Origin: CAZRCG01 sp964598565
GTDB taxonomy: Bacteria > Bdellovibrionota > UBA2394
Reading direction: 5' to 3'
DNA: 64,000 nt
Assembly: GCA_964598565.1 (NCBI GenBank)
Contig: CAZRCG010000001.1
Span: forward strand, 496,001-560,000
The position numbers and the translations under genes were made by a program. The first letter of the stretch is position 1. Every line of letters starts with the position of its first letter. The notes under the pieces were generated by a model. It had not been told where the DNA came from and searched no databases. It saw nothing but the letters and a program-made list of their open reading frames with translations. Shown in pieces: positions 53,073-60,968 of this stretch.

Positions 53073-53107
53073 TAAAACGCTTAAAAACTCCATTTGCCCT
53101 TAAGCGT
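53073..53107 (-). terminator. Terminator of the J-domain gene
   Basis: On the minus strand ACGCTTAA (53107-53100), a 15-nt loop, TTAAGCGT (53084-53077), then TTTT. The 8-bp stem is perfect and contains the TAA stop of the J-domain gene. It would isolate that gene from the secreted protein gene downstream. Confidence 0.5.
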
Positions 53108-53426
53108 AGACAGTGAGTTCTCCGTGGCTAGCGAGAGCCTCAGAGAGCTCGTAGCCTCTTACTTGGGCAAGAAAGCTCGGACGAAACAGGGGCAAATCTC
53201 CCAGACGCTCACGCAAATCGTCGTTTTCTAAAATCTCTCGCGCGCGCTGTAATTCAAGGAATACCTCCACTCCACCCGGGCTGGTGTCAGGATGGCAAAG
53301 TCGTGCCCGCTTTCGAAAGGCCCTGGCAATATCGGCCTCTGTGGCCTCTTTTGAAACGCTTAAAAACTGGAAAGCATTGAGTCGATGCGTGTCCATGTAA
53401 TGTTCACAGAGCAAAGGAAAGGCCAT
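53100..53426 (-). CDS. Small J-domain protein
   Basis: 108 residues. Residues 17-75 form a J domain: NAFQFLSVSKEATEADIARA, helix II RKRARLC, then the invariant HPD (CHPDTSPGG) and helix III. The J domain contacts DnaK (Hsp70) and stimulates ATP hydrolysis. There is no Gly/Phe region, zinc domain or C-terminal substrate domain, so it is a short specialised co-chaperone; the C-terminal 30 residues are unassigned. No dnaK is in view. TerB or similar partners are absent. Confidence 0.82.
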   Translation of the reverse strand: MAFPLLCEHYMDTHRLNAFQFLSVSKEATEADIARAFRKRARLCHPDTSPGGVEVFLELQRAREILENDDLRERLGDLPLFRPSFLAQVRGYELSEALASHGELTVYA

Positions 53427-53495
53427 CTAAGATAGTGTGTGATATCAATAGCTTGTGGAGCTCCCTGGTACCTGAGGTGCACACGCTTTAGCCCA

Positions 53496-53545
53496 CGCTG
53501 GTGACAGCGGTTCACATCTTCCCCCGCTGGTGACGGCGGTTCACA
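53496..53545 (+). repeat. Two 21-bp direct repeats each folding into a GTGA-loop hairpin
   Basis: CGCTGGTGACAGCGGTTCAC and its continuation at 53496-53516 recur at 53525-53545 with one change (A to G), 29 bp apart. Each begins with a 5-bp stem and GTGA tetraloop (GNRA type); the second copy replaces an A-T pair by a G.T wobble. They lie in the 277-bp gap between the J-domain gene and the galE-like gene; the rest of that gap is C-rich with no further clear feature. Confidence 0.75.
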
Positions 53546-53703
53546 GCGCCAAAGGCACCCCGTCGTTCAGTTAAAATCCACACCCCGCCCAAAAGGACAC
53601 CCATCGACTACCTGAAGCGCCAAGAAGCGCACCACGGCTTTGCGCACCCTCCCCCCCAACATGCGCGTTGTTTTTCGGAGGCCCTTTTTGTAGCGTGAGA
53701 TCT

Positions 53704-54693
53704 ATGAAAATTCTTATCACAGGTGGGGCAGGCTTTATTGGATCTCACCTCGCCGACGCCTATCTGAACGAGGGTCACGACGTTGTCATCGTGGACGATC
53801 TTAGTTCGGGCTGCCTTGAAAACATTGATTCAGCCTTGTCTCGAGGCGCTCGATTTTTTCAACTCGATATTGGAGACAGCGCCCTCGAAGGCCTCCTGCT
53901 GAGAGAGAAACCCGATATCGTAAACCATCACGCGGCACAGAAAAGCGTGCGACTCTCTGTGGAGCATCCTCTCGACGATGCACGCATTAATATCATGGGC
54001 TTACTGAACGTTCTTGAGAGTTGCCGCAAAGCGGGAACAAGCCGCCTCCTTTTTGCAAGTTCAGGGGGCGTGGTCTATGGCGAACAATCGCAATTTCCCG
54101 CCACCGAAAACCACGCGCTTCGGCCCATGAGCCCCTATGGAGTTTCAAAACTGAGTTCAGAGTATTATCTCGATTACTATGCTCTGCAATGGGGTTTCTC
54201 GAGCGTCGCTCTTCGCTACGCGAATATCTATGGGCCTCGACAAGATCCTCAGGGTGAAGCCGGCGTTGTGGCCATTTTCTGCAACCGCATGGTCGAAAAT
54301 AGCCCGACCATCATCTACGGAGACGGCGGCCAGACGCGAGATTTTGTCTATGTTGCTGATATCGTCGCCGCCAATTTGAAGGCGACCGAGTGGTTAAGCA
54401 CCCAGAGCGCGGGCGCTTACAGAGCCTGGAATATTGGCACGGGGCTCGAAACCGATATCGTTACTCTTCACCGCGTTTTGGCAGATCATTCAGGCTATAA
54501 GGGCGCTCTTGCGTTCGAAGAGGCGAAACTTGGCGAGCAGCGCCGGTCGGTATTGTCGTCACGAAGCTTTGAAGAGGCGACATCTTGGCGTTCTAAGACG
54601 GCGATATCAGAGGGTCTTTCTCAGACCTACGATTGGTTTCAGTTAAAGCAAACAAAAAACGAGCCCGTGGCGAGAGCTGCCTTGAATGCCTAG
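53704..54693 (+). CDS. UDP-glucose 4-epimerase-like NAD epimerase
   Basis: 329 residues from ATG 53704; an upstream TTG frame adds an unlikely N-terminus. KILITGGAGFIGSHLADAYL binds NAD, VDDLSSGCLENI and HHAAQKSVRLSVEHP follow, FASSGGVVYGE precedes the catalytic Tyr-Lys in SPYGVSKLSSEYYL, and YANIYGPRQDPQGEAGVVAI closes the match. This pattern fits UDP-Glc/GlcNAc 4-epimerases of the GalE type. It is isolated from the sugar locus by 4 kb. The C-terminal 15 residues look disordered. Donor specificity between UDP-Glc and UDP-GlcNAc cannot be decided. Confidence 0.88.
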   Translation: MKILITGGAGFIGSHLADAYLNEGHDVVIVDDLSSGCLENIDSALSRGARFFQLDIGDSALEGLLLREKPDIVNHHAAQKSVRLSVEHPLDDARINIMGLLNVLESCRKAGTSRLLFASSGGVVYGEQSQFPATENHALRPMSPYGVSKLSSEYYLDYYALQWGFSSVALRYANIYGPRQDPQGEAGVVAIFCNRMVENSPTIIYGDGGQTRDFVYVADIVAANLKATEWLSTQSAGAYRAWNIGTGLETDIVTLHRVLADHSGYKGALAFEEAKLGEQRRSVLSSRSFEEATSWRSKTAISEGLSQTYDWFQLKQTKNEPVARAALNA

Positions 54694-54728
54694 TTAGAAC
54701 TTGCTAAGTCTGTACGTGGAGCCTTTTC

Positions 54729-54783
54729 TAATCCTGATTTGACAGAATTCTGCGCCAACACAACTCGCAGCAAATCAGGGTTA
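54729..54783. repeat. Long imperfect hairpin in the gap after the galE-like gene
   Basis: TAATCCTGATTTG (54729-54741) pairs with 54771-54783 over 13 bp with one G.T wobble. Inside, CTGCG (54750-54754) pairs with CGCAG (54766-54770), and the 10-bp palindrome CAGAATTCTG lies at 54743-54752. No T tract follows on either strand. It begins 36 bp past the galE-like stop and ends 53 bp before the next start. Confidence 0.6.
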
Positions 54784-54835
54784 AGATAAGAGCGCTCTAG
54801 GGGTGTAAGATCAAATTATTTTGGGGGGGATTACC

Positions 54836-55690
54836 GTGAACAAACTCGGTTCTTTTGTTTTTCTTTTTATTTTAGCACAACCATCACTTAAGGCTGGCGA
54901 GGTCAGACAACCGAAGCGTCCGTACGGATTTAATTACACCGTACAGGCTCACTCTGTGGCAGGACAAGAACTGACGGAAATTGATTTGTATGATCCAACT
55001 ACCGCTGAGCTCATCGATCAACTCTCGGTTGTGCAGTATCGAGATGGTGCTACCAACCTACCCTTGAAAGTCAAAAGCTACGAAGAAGCTGAGAAGCTTT
55101 GTGAGTCGCTCCCCCTAGACTTAGTTATGAGACCCGGTCGCTATCAAACGGGCTCATTCTACTTACCCTATGACCATCAAATTTTTTTCCTCATCGATGA
55201 AGACCTGCTGGGAGTTGAAAGGTCAATTAAAGCTGAGACATTTGAAAAGATCGTCAAAGAAGTCGTTTATCCATTTTGGACTCAAGGTGCCTATGACCCA
55301 GGCTCCGTAAGCCCGTTTAAGCTTGATTCAGATGCCGGCTATATTATCGACAAAATGTATTCCACGGGCTTTCTCTTTGGTTTTCTACCCAGCGAGCGCT
55401 TAAGTCTATATCGCAACCAACTCGAGGATGAGATTCAAGCCTTAGAGACGCGGCAATCGGCGATTCAAAATAGACTGAGCGTCGAAACCTTTGAAGAAGA
55501 GTATTTGAAACTCGCGCACGCCAATCAAATCTCAAAATTGGGTCGCATTATTTTAGAAAAGAAACGAGAGCTCACCATTGTTAATATTCAACAGGAAGGC
55601 CTTGAAGTGCACTGCGTTGCTGGCGGCCAATTAGATGCGAGTCATTTTAAGGGTCATCTGATGTCTCGAAAAGTGCTCGATATACGATAA
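54836..55690 (+). CDS. Exported protein of unknown function
   Basis: 284 residues from GTG 54836, preceded by a G-rich tract (GGGGGGG) that can act as the ribosome site; a TTG 15 bases earlier is the alternative. Signal peptide LGSFVFLFILAQPSLKAGE. The mature part has a beta-rich half (ELTEIDLYDPTTAELIDQL, YLPYDHQIFFLIDEDLLG), then a helical coiled coil (residues 195-245, QLEDEIQALETRQSAIQNRL) and a short C-terminal beta part with one Cys (EVHCVAGG). Not recognised. Its 3' end overlaps maf by 60 bp tail to tail. Confidence 0.75.
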   Translation: MNKLGSFVFLFILAQPSLKAGEVRQPKRPYGFNYTVQAHSVAGQELTEIDLYDPTTAELIDQLSVVQYRDGATNLPLKVKSYEEAEKLCESLPLDLVMRPGRYQTGSFYLPYDHQIFFLIDEDLLGVERSIKAETFEKIVKEVVYPFWTQGAYDPGSVSPFKLDSDAGYIIDKMYSTGFLFGFLPSERLSLYRNQLEDEIQALETRQSAIQNRLSVETFEEEYLKLAHANQISKLGRIILEKKRELTIVNIQQEGLEVHCVAGGQLDASHFKGHLMSRKVLDIR

Positions 55691-56239
55691 AGCTTCCGCA
55701 AGCGGTAGCCCAATAATCGAAGTCAATGAGCCTCGAATCTCTTTCACAAAGGCAGCGGCTGAACCTTGAATGGCATAGGCCCCCGCTTTTCCTCGCCATT
55801 CGTTTGCCGTGCTATAGCGCATTATCTCTAAGCTCGTCAGCGAACGAAATTTTACTCTCGCTGTAACCAGTTTAATTCTAGGGCGGCCTGTCGATAGTCC
55901 AACGGCAATTGCCGTTGTGACGCAGTGTTGTCTACCAGAAAGTTGTCGCAGAAACTGTCGCGCCTGCTCGGCATCTCTCGCTTTACCGAAAAGACTATCA
56001 CCCAAATAAACAATGGTATCTGCCGCCACAACGATGGAAGGCTTTGGCAAAAATCTCTGAGCGGCTTGCCATTTTTCAAGGGCCATGCGCCTCACATAGA
56101 CTTTGGGCGACTCTGCGCGATTTCGAACTTCATCGATATTGGGATTCACAATCTTCAGCTTGAAAAAAGGTGCCAATAGAGCGCGCCGGCGAGGCGATTG
56201 TGATGCCAAAACAATCGGCTTACGAGAAAGCTCTGGCAT
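55631..56239 (-). CDS. maf: Maf-type nucleoside triphosphate pyrophosphatase
   Basis: About 202 residues from ATG 56239; TTG 56257 would overlap the yggS TGA and is also possible. Maf proteins hydrolyse non-canonical or modified nucleotides and influence septum formation. VLASQSPRRRALL is the substrate-binding signature, VVAADTIVYLG holds the catalytic Asp, and WRGKAGAYAIQGSAAAFV the C-terminal block. ALEKW matches the family (ALAKA). Member of a minus-strand pair with yggS. Confidence 0.93.
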   Translation of the reverse strand: MPELSRKPIVLASQSPRRRALLAPFFKLKIVNPNIDEVRNRAESPKVYVRRMALEKWQAAQRFLPKPSIVVAADTIVYLGDSLFGKARDAEQARQFLRQLSGRQHCVTTAIAVGLSTGRPRIKLVTARVKFRSLTSLEIMRYSTANEWRGKAGAYAIQGSAAAFVKEIRGSLTSIIGLPLAEALSYIEHFSRHQMTLKMTRI

Positions 56240-56253
56240 CGAATGCCGAGACC

Positions 56254-56970
56254 TCAATCGTCTGCCTTCTTAACGGGACGAGGACCAAAGATGGCCTCGC
56301 CAATACGAACACAAGTCGCCCCCTCTTCAATGGCCTCTTCGAAATCCCCACTCATGCCCATACTTAATACTTCAAAATGCTCAGGCCTTGGATGTTTCTG
56401 CTTCAGACGATCGAATAGCTCTCGCATTAACTTAAAATGCTGACGGGAAGGCTTGGCCGCTGTGGGAACGGGGGGAATGGCCATCAGACCAGATACGATG
56501 ATTCCTGAAATGCCACAAAAGCGAAGGAACATCTCTTCCATAACTTGTGGCTGCAGACCCGCGCGACGTGAATCATTCGTAAGATTGGCCTGAAGCAATA
56601 CAGGAACGGGTGGTCTTTCATAGGTGAGCTGATCGCGAGCTCGAGCAATGCGCTCGGCGTTCTCAAGAGAGTCTAGAGATTGAATCGACGTAATGTGAGG
56701 CAGAATATATCGAATCTTATTCGACTGAATCTTACCAATAAAATGCCATCGGATATTTAAATCTTGGCATAGGGGTGCCTTTGATAAGAGCTCCTGAGCA
56801 TAATTTTCTCCCATATCGATCTGGCCAAGTTCAGCAAAACCTCTTACCAAAGTGACTGGATGTCCTTTGCTCACCGCCATCAAAAGAATGGGCCCAACGC
56901 CGAAGCGACTTCGTTCTTGGGCCTTTCGAATTCGATCTCTTATTTTTTCAAGCTGCTCAAGTTGACTCAT
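56254..56970 (-). CDS. yggS: YggS/PLPBP-type pyridoxal-phosphate homeostasis protein
   Basis: 238 residues. LLMAVSKGHPVTLV holds the PLP Lys, DMGENYAQELLSKA and WHFIGKIQSNKIRYI are the family blocks, and LSMGMSGDFEEAIEEGATC, RIGEAIFGPRP complete it. It binds PLP without known catalysis and keeps vitamin B6 and amino-acid pools in balance. The first nine residues are coiled-coil-like. It diverges from nadK with 32 bp between starts, which leaves little room for two promoters. Confidence 0.95.
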   Translation of the reverse strand: MSQLEQLEKIRDRIRKAQERSRFGVGPILLMAVSKGHPVTLVRGFAELGQIDMGENYAQELLSKAPLCQDLNIRWHFIGKIQSNKIRYILPHITSIQSLDSLENAERIARARDQLTYERPPVPVLLQANLTNDSRRAGLQPQVMEEMFLRFCGISGIIVSGLMAIPPVPTAAKPSRQHFKLMRELFDRLKQKHPRPEHFEVLSMGMSGDFEEAIEEGATCVRIGEAIFGPRPVKKADD

Positions 56971-57002
56971 GAATTTACGATTCCTTACATTTGGAGACGC
57001 TA

Positions 57003-57845
57003 ATGGTTATATCTTATAAAAAAATTGGGCTTTTGGCGAAGTTAGAAAGTAAAGAGTCTCAAGCTCAAGCGAAGCAATGTCTCCGCCTCCTTTCGCAGTT
57101 GACAGACTCTAAACTTTTGGAAGGCAAGTCTCTTGAAAAAAATCTGCAAGACTGCGAGTTGCTGCTGACCCTGGGAGGTGACGGAACACTTCTGCGAGGA
57201 GCGCGTCTCTTGTTGGAGACCGGCGCTTGGAAGTCATGTCGACTCGCCGGCATTAATACAGGACGTCTAGGGTTTTTAGCCAATCTTGGGCCCGGCATAA
57301 AGAGCCGTCAGTTGCGAGCGTTACTTTCTTCAAAGGCTTCCTTATTTGCTCGACGAACGTGCTTGCAGGTTCGCTCTGGAAGAAAGCAGTTTCATGTTTT
57401 GAACGACGCAGTCTTAACAAAAGGAACCATCTCCCGTTTATTTGAACTATCGGTCTTCGTGAGTGGGCAGCTGTTTTCAACCTACCGAGCTGATGGCTTG
57501 ATTGTGTCAACCCCCACAGGCTCCACAGCCTATGCCCTAGCAGCAGGAGGTTCAATTATTGAGCCGTCAGTTCCGGCCATTCAGTTGACACCCATTTGCC
57601 CGCAGTCATTCTCTAATAAGCCCATCGTGATTTCAGACTCCAATCAAGTGCTCATCAAACTCGTGCGATCGTCCTCCCAGATTTTTTTGACACTCGATGG
57701 CCAAACTTCCATGAAAATTGGGGCCCAGCAGAGAATTGAAATTTCTCGGTCTGAAAAATTCATTTCTTTATACCAGGGCGGTGAATCTCACCAGGCGTCG
57801 TATATTCATTCACTGCGTCATAAGCTGAAATGGGGCTTAGCGTGA
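57003..57845 (+). CDS. nadK: NAD kinase
   Basis: 280 residues from ATG 57003, with GGAG eight bases upstream. Phosphorylates NAD to NADP. LLLTLGGDGTLLRGARLL is the catalytic GGDGT block, INTGRLGFLANL the second, and YRADGLIVSTPTGSTAYALA the NAD-binding block. The N-terminal 45 residues are shorter than in many Gram-negative NadK proteins. A 68-bp gap separates it from the PP2C gene; no terminator seen. Confidence 0.95.
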   Translation: MVISYKKIGLLAKLESKESQAQAKQCLRLLSQLTDSKLLEGKSLEKNLQDCELLLTLGGDGTLLRGARLLLETGAWKSCRLAGINTGRLGFLANLGPGIKSRQLRALLSSKASLFARRTCLQVRSGRKQFHVLNDAVLTKGTISRLFELSVFVSGQLFSTYRADGLIVSTPTGSTAYALAAGGSIIEPSVPAIQLTPICPQSFSNKPIVISDSNQVLIKLVRSSSQIFLTLDGQTSMKIGAQQRIEISRSEKFISLYQGGESHQASYIHSLRHKLKWGLA

Positions 57846-57913
57846 TATTTGGCTTTTAGGGGGGTTGTTTTAGTGGTCAGACCCTCCCCTAGGCATGATA
57901 AGATGAGACTTCC

Positions 57914-58639
57914 ATGCGAATTCGATCTTGTGCCATTTCAGATGTGGGGCGAAAGCGACAAAAAAATGAGGACTCGTATTTACTAAACGATACTCTAAAC
58001 TTGTATATCGTCGCCGACGGAATGGGGGGCCACGCGGGCGGAGAGTATGCTAGCCGCATCGCGATCACCACCATTGAAAATCGCTTCCGGGGCGCAGGAG
58101 AATCGCTGAGTAACGCCGAGACTTTGGTTGCCGATGCCATCCGAGAGGCCAGTGCCAAAATTATGCAAAAGGCCGAAGAAGATCGAGCACTTAAAGGCAT
58201 GGGTACCACCGTGGTTTGTTTGCATATCGATGGCAAGAAGGCCATTTTAGGACATGTCGGAGATTCGCGAGCCTATCTGTTTCGTGATGGTGCTTTAGAC
58301 CAAATCACTGAAGACCATAGCTTAGTCAACGAGCAGGTGAAGAACGGTCTCATTACGGCTGAAGAAGCGAGAACGCATCAGTTTAAAAATATTATTACGC
58401 GGTCCGTGGGCGTAACTACCGAGGTCGAGCCTGATATTTTTTCTCGAAAACTCAAAGAGGGTGATCTTTATTTGATCTGCTCAGATGGTCTCAGCAACTT
58501 GGTGGAAGCCCATGAGATGGAAAAAGAGCTTAAAGAAAAAGATAAACTCATGGCCGCAAAGAATCTTGTAGACCTTGCCAACAAAAGAGGGGGCGACGAC
58601 AATATCACCCTGGTGGCTGTACATGTTTACGAACTTTAA
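57914..58639 (+). CDS. PP2C-type serine/threonine phosphatase
   Basis: 241 residues. SDVGRKRQKNEDSYLLND, YIVADGMGGHAGGE (metal Asp), GHVGDSRAYLFRDG and LICSDGLSNLV, plus GGDDNITLVAV, are the standard motifs in order, with the metal-binding Asp residues all present. No membrane or regulatory domain. Such enzymes reverse Hanks-type kinase action; none is in this window except the atypical UbiB-like domain, which is exported and unlikely to be its partner. 27 bp before rapZ. Confidence 0.94.
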   Translation: MRIRSCAISDVGRKRQKNEDSYLLNDTLNLYIVADGMGGHAGGEYASRIAITTIENRFRGAGESLSNAETLVADAIREASAKIMQKAEEDRALKGMGTTVVCLHIDGKKAILGHVGDSRAYLFRDGALDQITEDHSLVNEQVKNGLITAEEARTHQFKNIITRSVGVTTEVEPDIFSRKLKEGDLYLICSDGLSNLVEAHEMEKELKEKDKLMAAKNLVDLANKRGGDDNITLVAVHVYEL

Positions 58640-58666
58640 TTTGTCGTCTGCGCAGAGAGGCAGTGA

Positions 58667-59560
58667 GTGCCGAGAATGCGGGTAAATGTATTTTCTAAGC
58701 TTGTAATCATATCTGGACTTTCGGGTTCTGGAAAATCCGTCGCTTTAAATGCCCTGGAAGACCTTGATCACTATGCGATCGATAATCTTCCGATAAAACT
58801 ATTTGAGAACTTCATCGATTTGTTTGTCAGCGGCACGACAGAAGCAAAGCGTATTGCCTTGGTAATGGACCTAAGAGACCATGCGTTTAGTCAGAATTAC
58901 CCGATCGTCTTTCGAAAGGTCTTAAAAGCGCTCCCTGGAACTGAGATTCTTTTCTTAGAAGCGAACGATGAAGCTCTTATTCGACGTTTTTCAGAAACAC
59001 GCCGTAAGCATCCACTCAATCCTCAAAATATAGCTGAAGGCATTGCTGAAGAGCGAAGACGTTTGGCTGAGTTGAAAGATCTTGCGACCACCATCATTGA
59101 TACCAGCGATATGGACGTTCACATGCTGAAACGGCGCATGGTAGAACAATTTGCGTCACCCGGCGCCAATAAGATGCAAATTCGCATCGTCTCATTTGGC
59201 TTCAAATACGGCACTCCAAAAAATATGGACCTTCTTTTGGATGTTCGATTTTTAAACAATCCACATTTTGAAGACCATCTACGAGATCATACGGGACTCG
59301 ACGATTCGGTCGCCGAATATATTTGTAAAGATAGTCGAGCGGCAGAATTTCTTGAAAGAACCGTCGAATATTTAAAATTTCTTATTCCCCACTATGCGAA
59401 AGAAGGAAAAACGTATCTTTCGATCGGCATTGGTTGCACAGGCGGCAAGCACCGAAGCGTGTTCATTGCGCGCTCACTAGGGCAAAGTCTCAAAGACTTT
59501 GCCGATTCTTTGTACGGCCTCACTATTGAGCATCAGGATTTAAAACGATTGCTATCATAA
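58667..59560 (+). CDS. rapZ: RapZ/YvcJ-family nucleotide-binding protein
   Basis: 297 residues from GTG 58667, preceded by AGAGG at good spacing. LVIISGLSGSGKSVALNALE is Walker A, YAIDNLPIKL and VMDLRD follow, FSETRRKHPL is the adaptor region, and SIGIGCTGGKHRSVFIARSL is the conserved C-terminal block. In enteric bacteria RapZ controls small RNA decay and cell-wall amino-sugar supply; in other groups its partner is unclear. No glmZ-like RNA seen. Coupling to PP2C is by proximity. Confidence 0.94.
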   Translation: MPRMRVNVFSKLVIISGLSGSGKSVALNALEDLDHYAIDNLPIKLFENFIDLFVSGTTEAKRIALVMDLRDHAFSQNYPIVFRKVLKALPGTEILFLEANDEALIRRFSETRRKHPLNPQNIAEGIAEERRRLAELKDLATTIIDTSDMDVHMLKRRMVEQFASPGANKMQIRIVSFGFKYGTPKNMDLLLDVRFLNNPHFEDHLRDHTGLDDSVAEYICKDSRAAEFLERTVEYLKFLIPHYAKEGKTYLSIGIGCTGGKHRSVFIARSLGQSLKDFADSLYGLTIEHQDLKRLLS

Positions 59561-59578
59561 AAAAGTGACTGAGTAGCG

Positions 59579-59654
59579 CTAGAGTGCGACGTAACGCCGC
59601 CCGCACTGCGACTCAAGCGTAAGTCTGCGCTTTAAGAAATCGCTCTAGTTTTTT
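59579..59654 (+). promoter_or_regulatory. Structured leader of metK with alternative pairings and T tract
   Basis: CTAGAGTG (59579-59586) can pair with CGCTCTAG (59641-59648), one wobble, followed by six T (59649-59654). The same 5' segment can instead pair AGTGCG (59583-59588) with CGCACT (59602-59607). A further hairpin AAGCG (59615-59619) / CGCTT (59628-59632) lies inside. These exclusive pairings before a T tract resemble an attenuator. It may equally be the rapZ terminator. It does not match the SAM-riboswitch patterns I know. Confidence 0.4.
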
Positions 59655-59680
59655 GAAAAAGTCTTGATTTCTTGCTTTAC

Positions 59681-59696
59681 GCCAGGGTCACCTGGC
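59681..59696 (+). repeat. Hairpin just upstream of metK
   Basis: GCCAGG, loop GTCA, CCTGGC: a perfect 6-bp stem ending 18 bp before the metK ATG. The only purine-rich run that could act as a ribosome site (AGGG) lies in its 5' arm, so opening it might control translation. Confidence 0.5.
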
Positions 59697-59714
59697 TCTT
59701 AGTCTGCGCTCATT

Positions 59715-60896
59715 ATGTCATTTGAAGTATCACAGCAAAGTCGTCCTTTTTTATTCACCTCTGAATCCGTCACAGAAGGTCATCCCGACAAGGTAGCCGA
59801 CCAAATTTCTGATGCCGTATTAGATTCTATATTGTCGCAAGATCCCAAATCACGCGTAGCATGCGAAACCCTTGTGACAACGGGCCTCGCGCTTATCGCA
59901 GGCGAAATCACGACATCGTGTTATGTGCATTTTCCAGATATTGTTCGTCAGACTATTAAGAAGATTGGTTACGACGATCATCGCATGGGTTTTGATTATA
60001 ATACCTGTGCGGCCATTTCTTCCATTGATCGACAATCCCCTGACATCAGCCTCGGAGTGACCGAGGGCGAAGGTTTGTTTAAAGAGCAAGGTGCGGGCGA
60101 CCAAGGTTTGATGTTTGGTTATGCTTGCGAAGAAACTCCTGAGCTGATGCCTGCCGCTATTCAGTACTCTCATCAGATTACACGACGTTTGGCTGAAGTT
60201 CGAAAATCAGGTGAGGTCGATTTTTTGTGGCCCGATGGCAAATCACAGGTCACTTTGCAGTACGAAAACGGAAAGCCTACCAAAATCACCACTGTGGTTG
60301 TTTCAACGCAGCATAAAGACGGGGTATCGCATGCGTCGATCACGGAGGCCGTCGTTGAAACCGTTCTTAAAAAAGTCTTGCCCGCTCACATGCTCACGCC
60401 TGAAACTCGCTTTCTTATTAATCCTACCGGGCGTTTTGTGGTGGGAGGCCCTCAAGGAGATTGTGGGCTCACCGGTCGAAAGATCATCGTTGATACGTAT
60501 GGTGGCTCAGCCCCCCATGGCGGCGGTGCCTTTTCAGGCAAAGACCCTTCTAAGGTGGATCGATCTGCAGCTTATATGGCCCGCTATATTGCAAAAAATG
60601 TGGTGGCCTCTGGAGCCGCTTCAAAATGCTTGATGCAGTTGGCTTATGCCATTGGAGTTGCTGAGCCTGTATCAGTTCTCGTTTCGTGCGGAGGAACTGC
60701 CAAAGTAGAAGAAGCTAAAATCGAAGAGGCGGTACGCGAGATCTTCGGAATGAAGCCTGCGCAAATCATTAAAACCTTAGATTTGCAACGACCCATTTAC
60801 TCGCAAACGGCCGCCTATGGGCATTTTGGAAACCCCTCTTTCCCTTGGGAAAGACTTGATCGAAAAGACGATCTTAAGAGACTATTAAAAGTCTGA
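59715..60896 (+). CDS. metK: S-adenosylmethionine synthase MetK
   Basis: 393 residues. Makes SAM from methionine and ATP. FTSESVTEGHPDKVADQISD holds the ATP-site His and Asp, QGAGDQGLMFGYAC the methionine loop, GRFVVGGPQGDCGLTGRK and GGGAFSGKDPSKVDRSAAY the P-loop-like and catalytic blocks. No clear Shine-Dalgarno precedes the ATG. SAM would serve the many methyltransferases in this window. ahcY follows 72 bp later, forming a SAM-cycle pair. Confidence 0.97.
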   Translation: MSFEVSQQSRPFLFTSESVTEGHPDKVADQISDAVLDSILSQDPKSRVACETLVTTGLALIAGEITTSCYVHFPDIVRQTIKKIGYDDHRMGFDYNTCAAISSIDRQSPDISLGVTEGEGLFKEQGAGDQGLMFGYACEETPELMPAAIQYSHQITRRLAEVRKSGEVDFLWPDGKSQVTLQYENGKPTKITTVVVSTQHKDGVSHASITEAVVETVLKKVLPAHMLTPETRFLINPTGRFVVGGPQGDCGLTGRKIIVDTYGGSAPHGGGAFSGKDPSKVDRSAAYMARYIAKNVVASGAASKCLMQLAYAIGVAEPVSVLVSCGGTAKVEEAKIEEAVREIFGMKPAQIIKTLDLQRPIYSQTAAYGHFGNPSFPWERLDRKDDLKRLLKV

Positions 60897-60922
60897 TGAC
60901 CATGGCCGATACGACGGCCTCA

Positions 60923-60950
60923 GAGCGGCTCTTCTATGAATGAGCCGCTC
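60923..60950 (+). repeat. 9-bp perfect hairpin between metK and ahcY
   Basis: GAGCGGCTC (60923-60931) and GAGCCGCTC (60942-60950) flank a 10-nt loop. It lies 18 bp before the ahcY ATG, just before the AAGGAG site. No T tract, so RNA processing or translational control is more likely than termination. It does not carry the SAH riboswitch core. Confidence 0.55.
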
Positions 60951-60968
60951 ACAAACAAAGGAGATTCT

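Noticed and set aside
53496..53545. CRISPR array
   Set aside because: Only two repeats with an 8-nt spacer and no cas genes.
54739..54767. Sigma-70 promoter with TTGACA before the exported protein gene
   Set aside because: No -10-like hexamer at 15-19 bp from the TTGACA.
60897..60968. SAH riboswitch before ahcY
   Set aside because: The conserved core bases are not present and the gap is short; only a simple hairpin is there.
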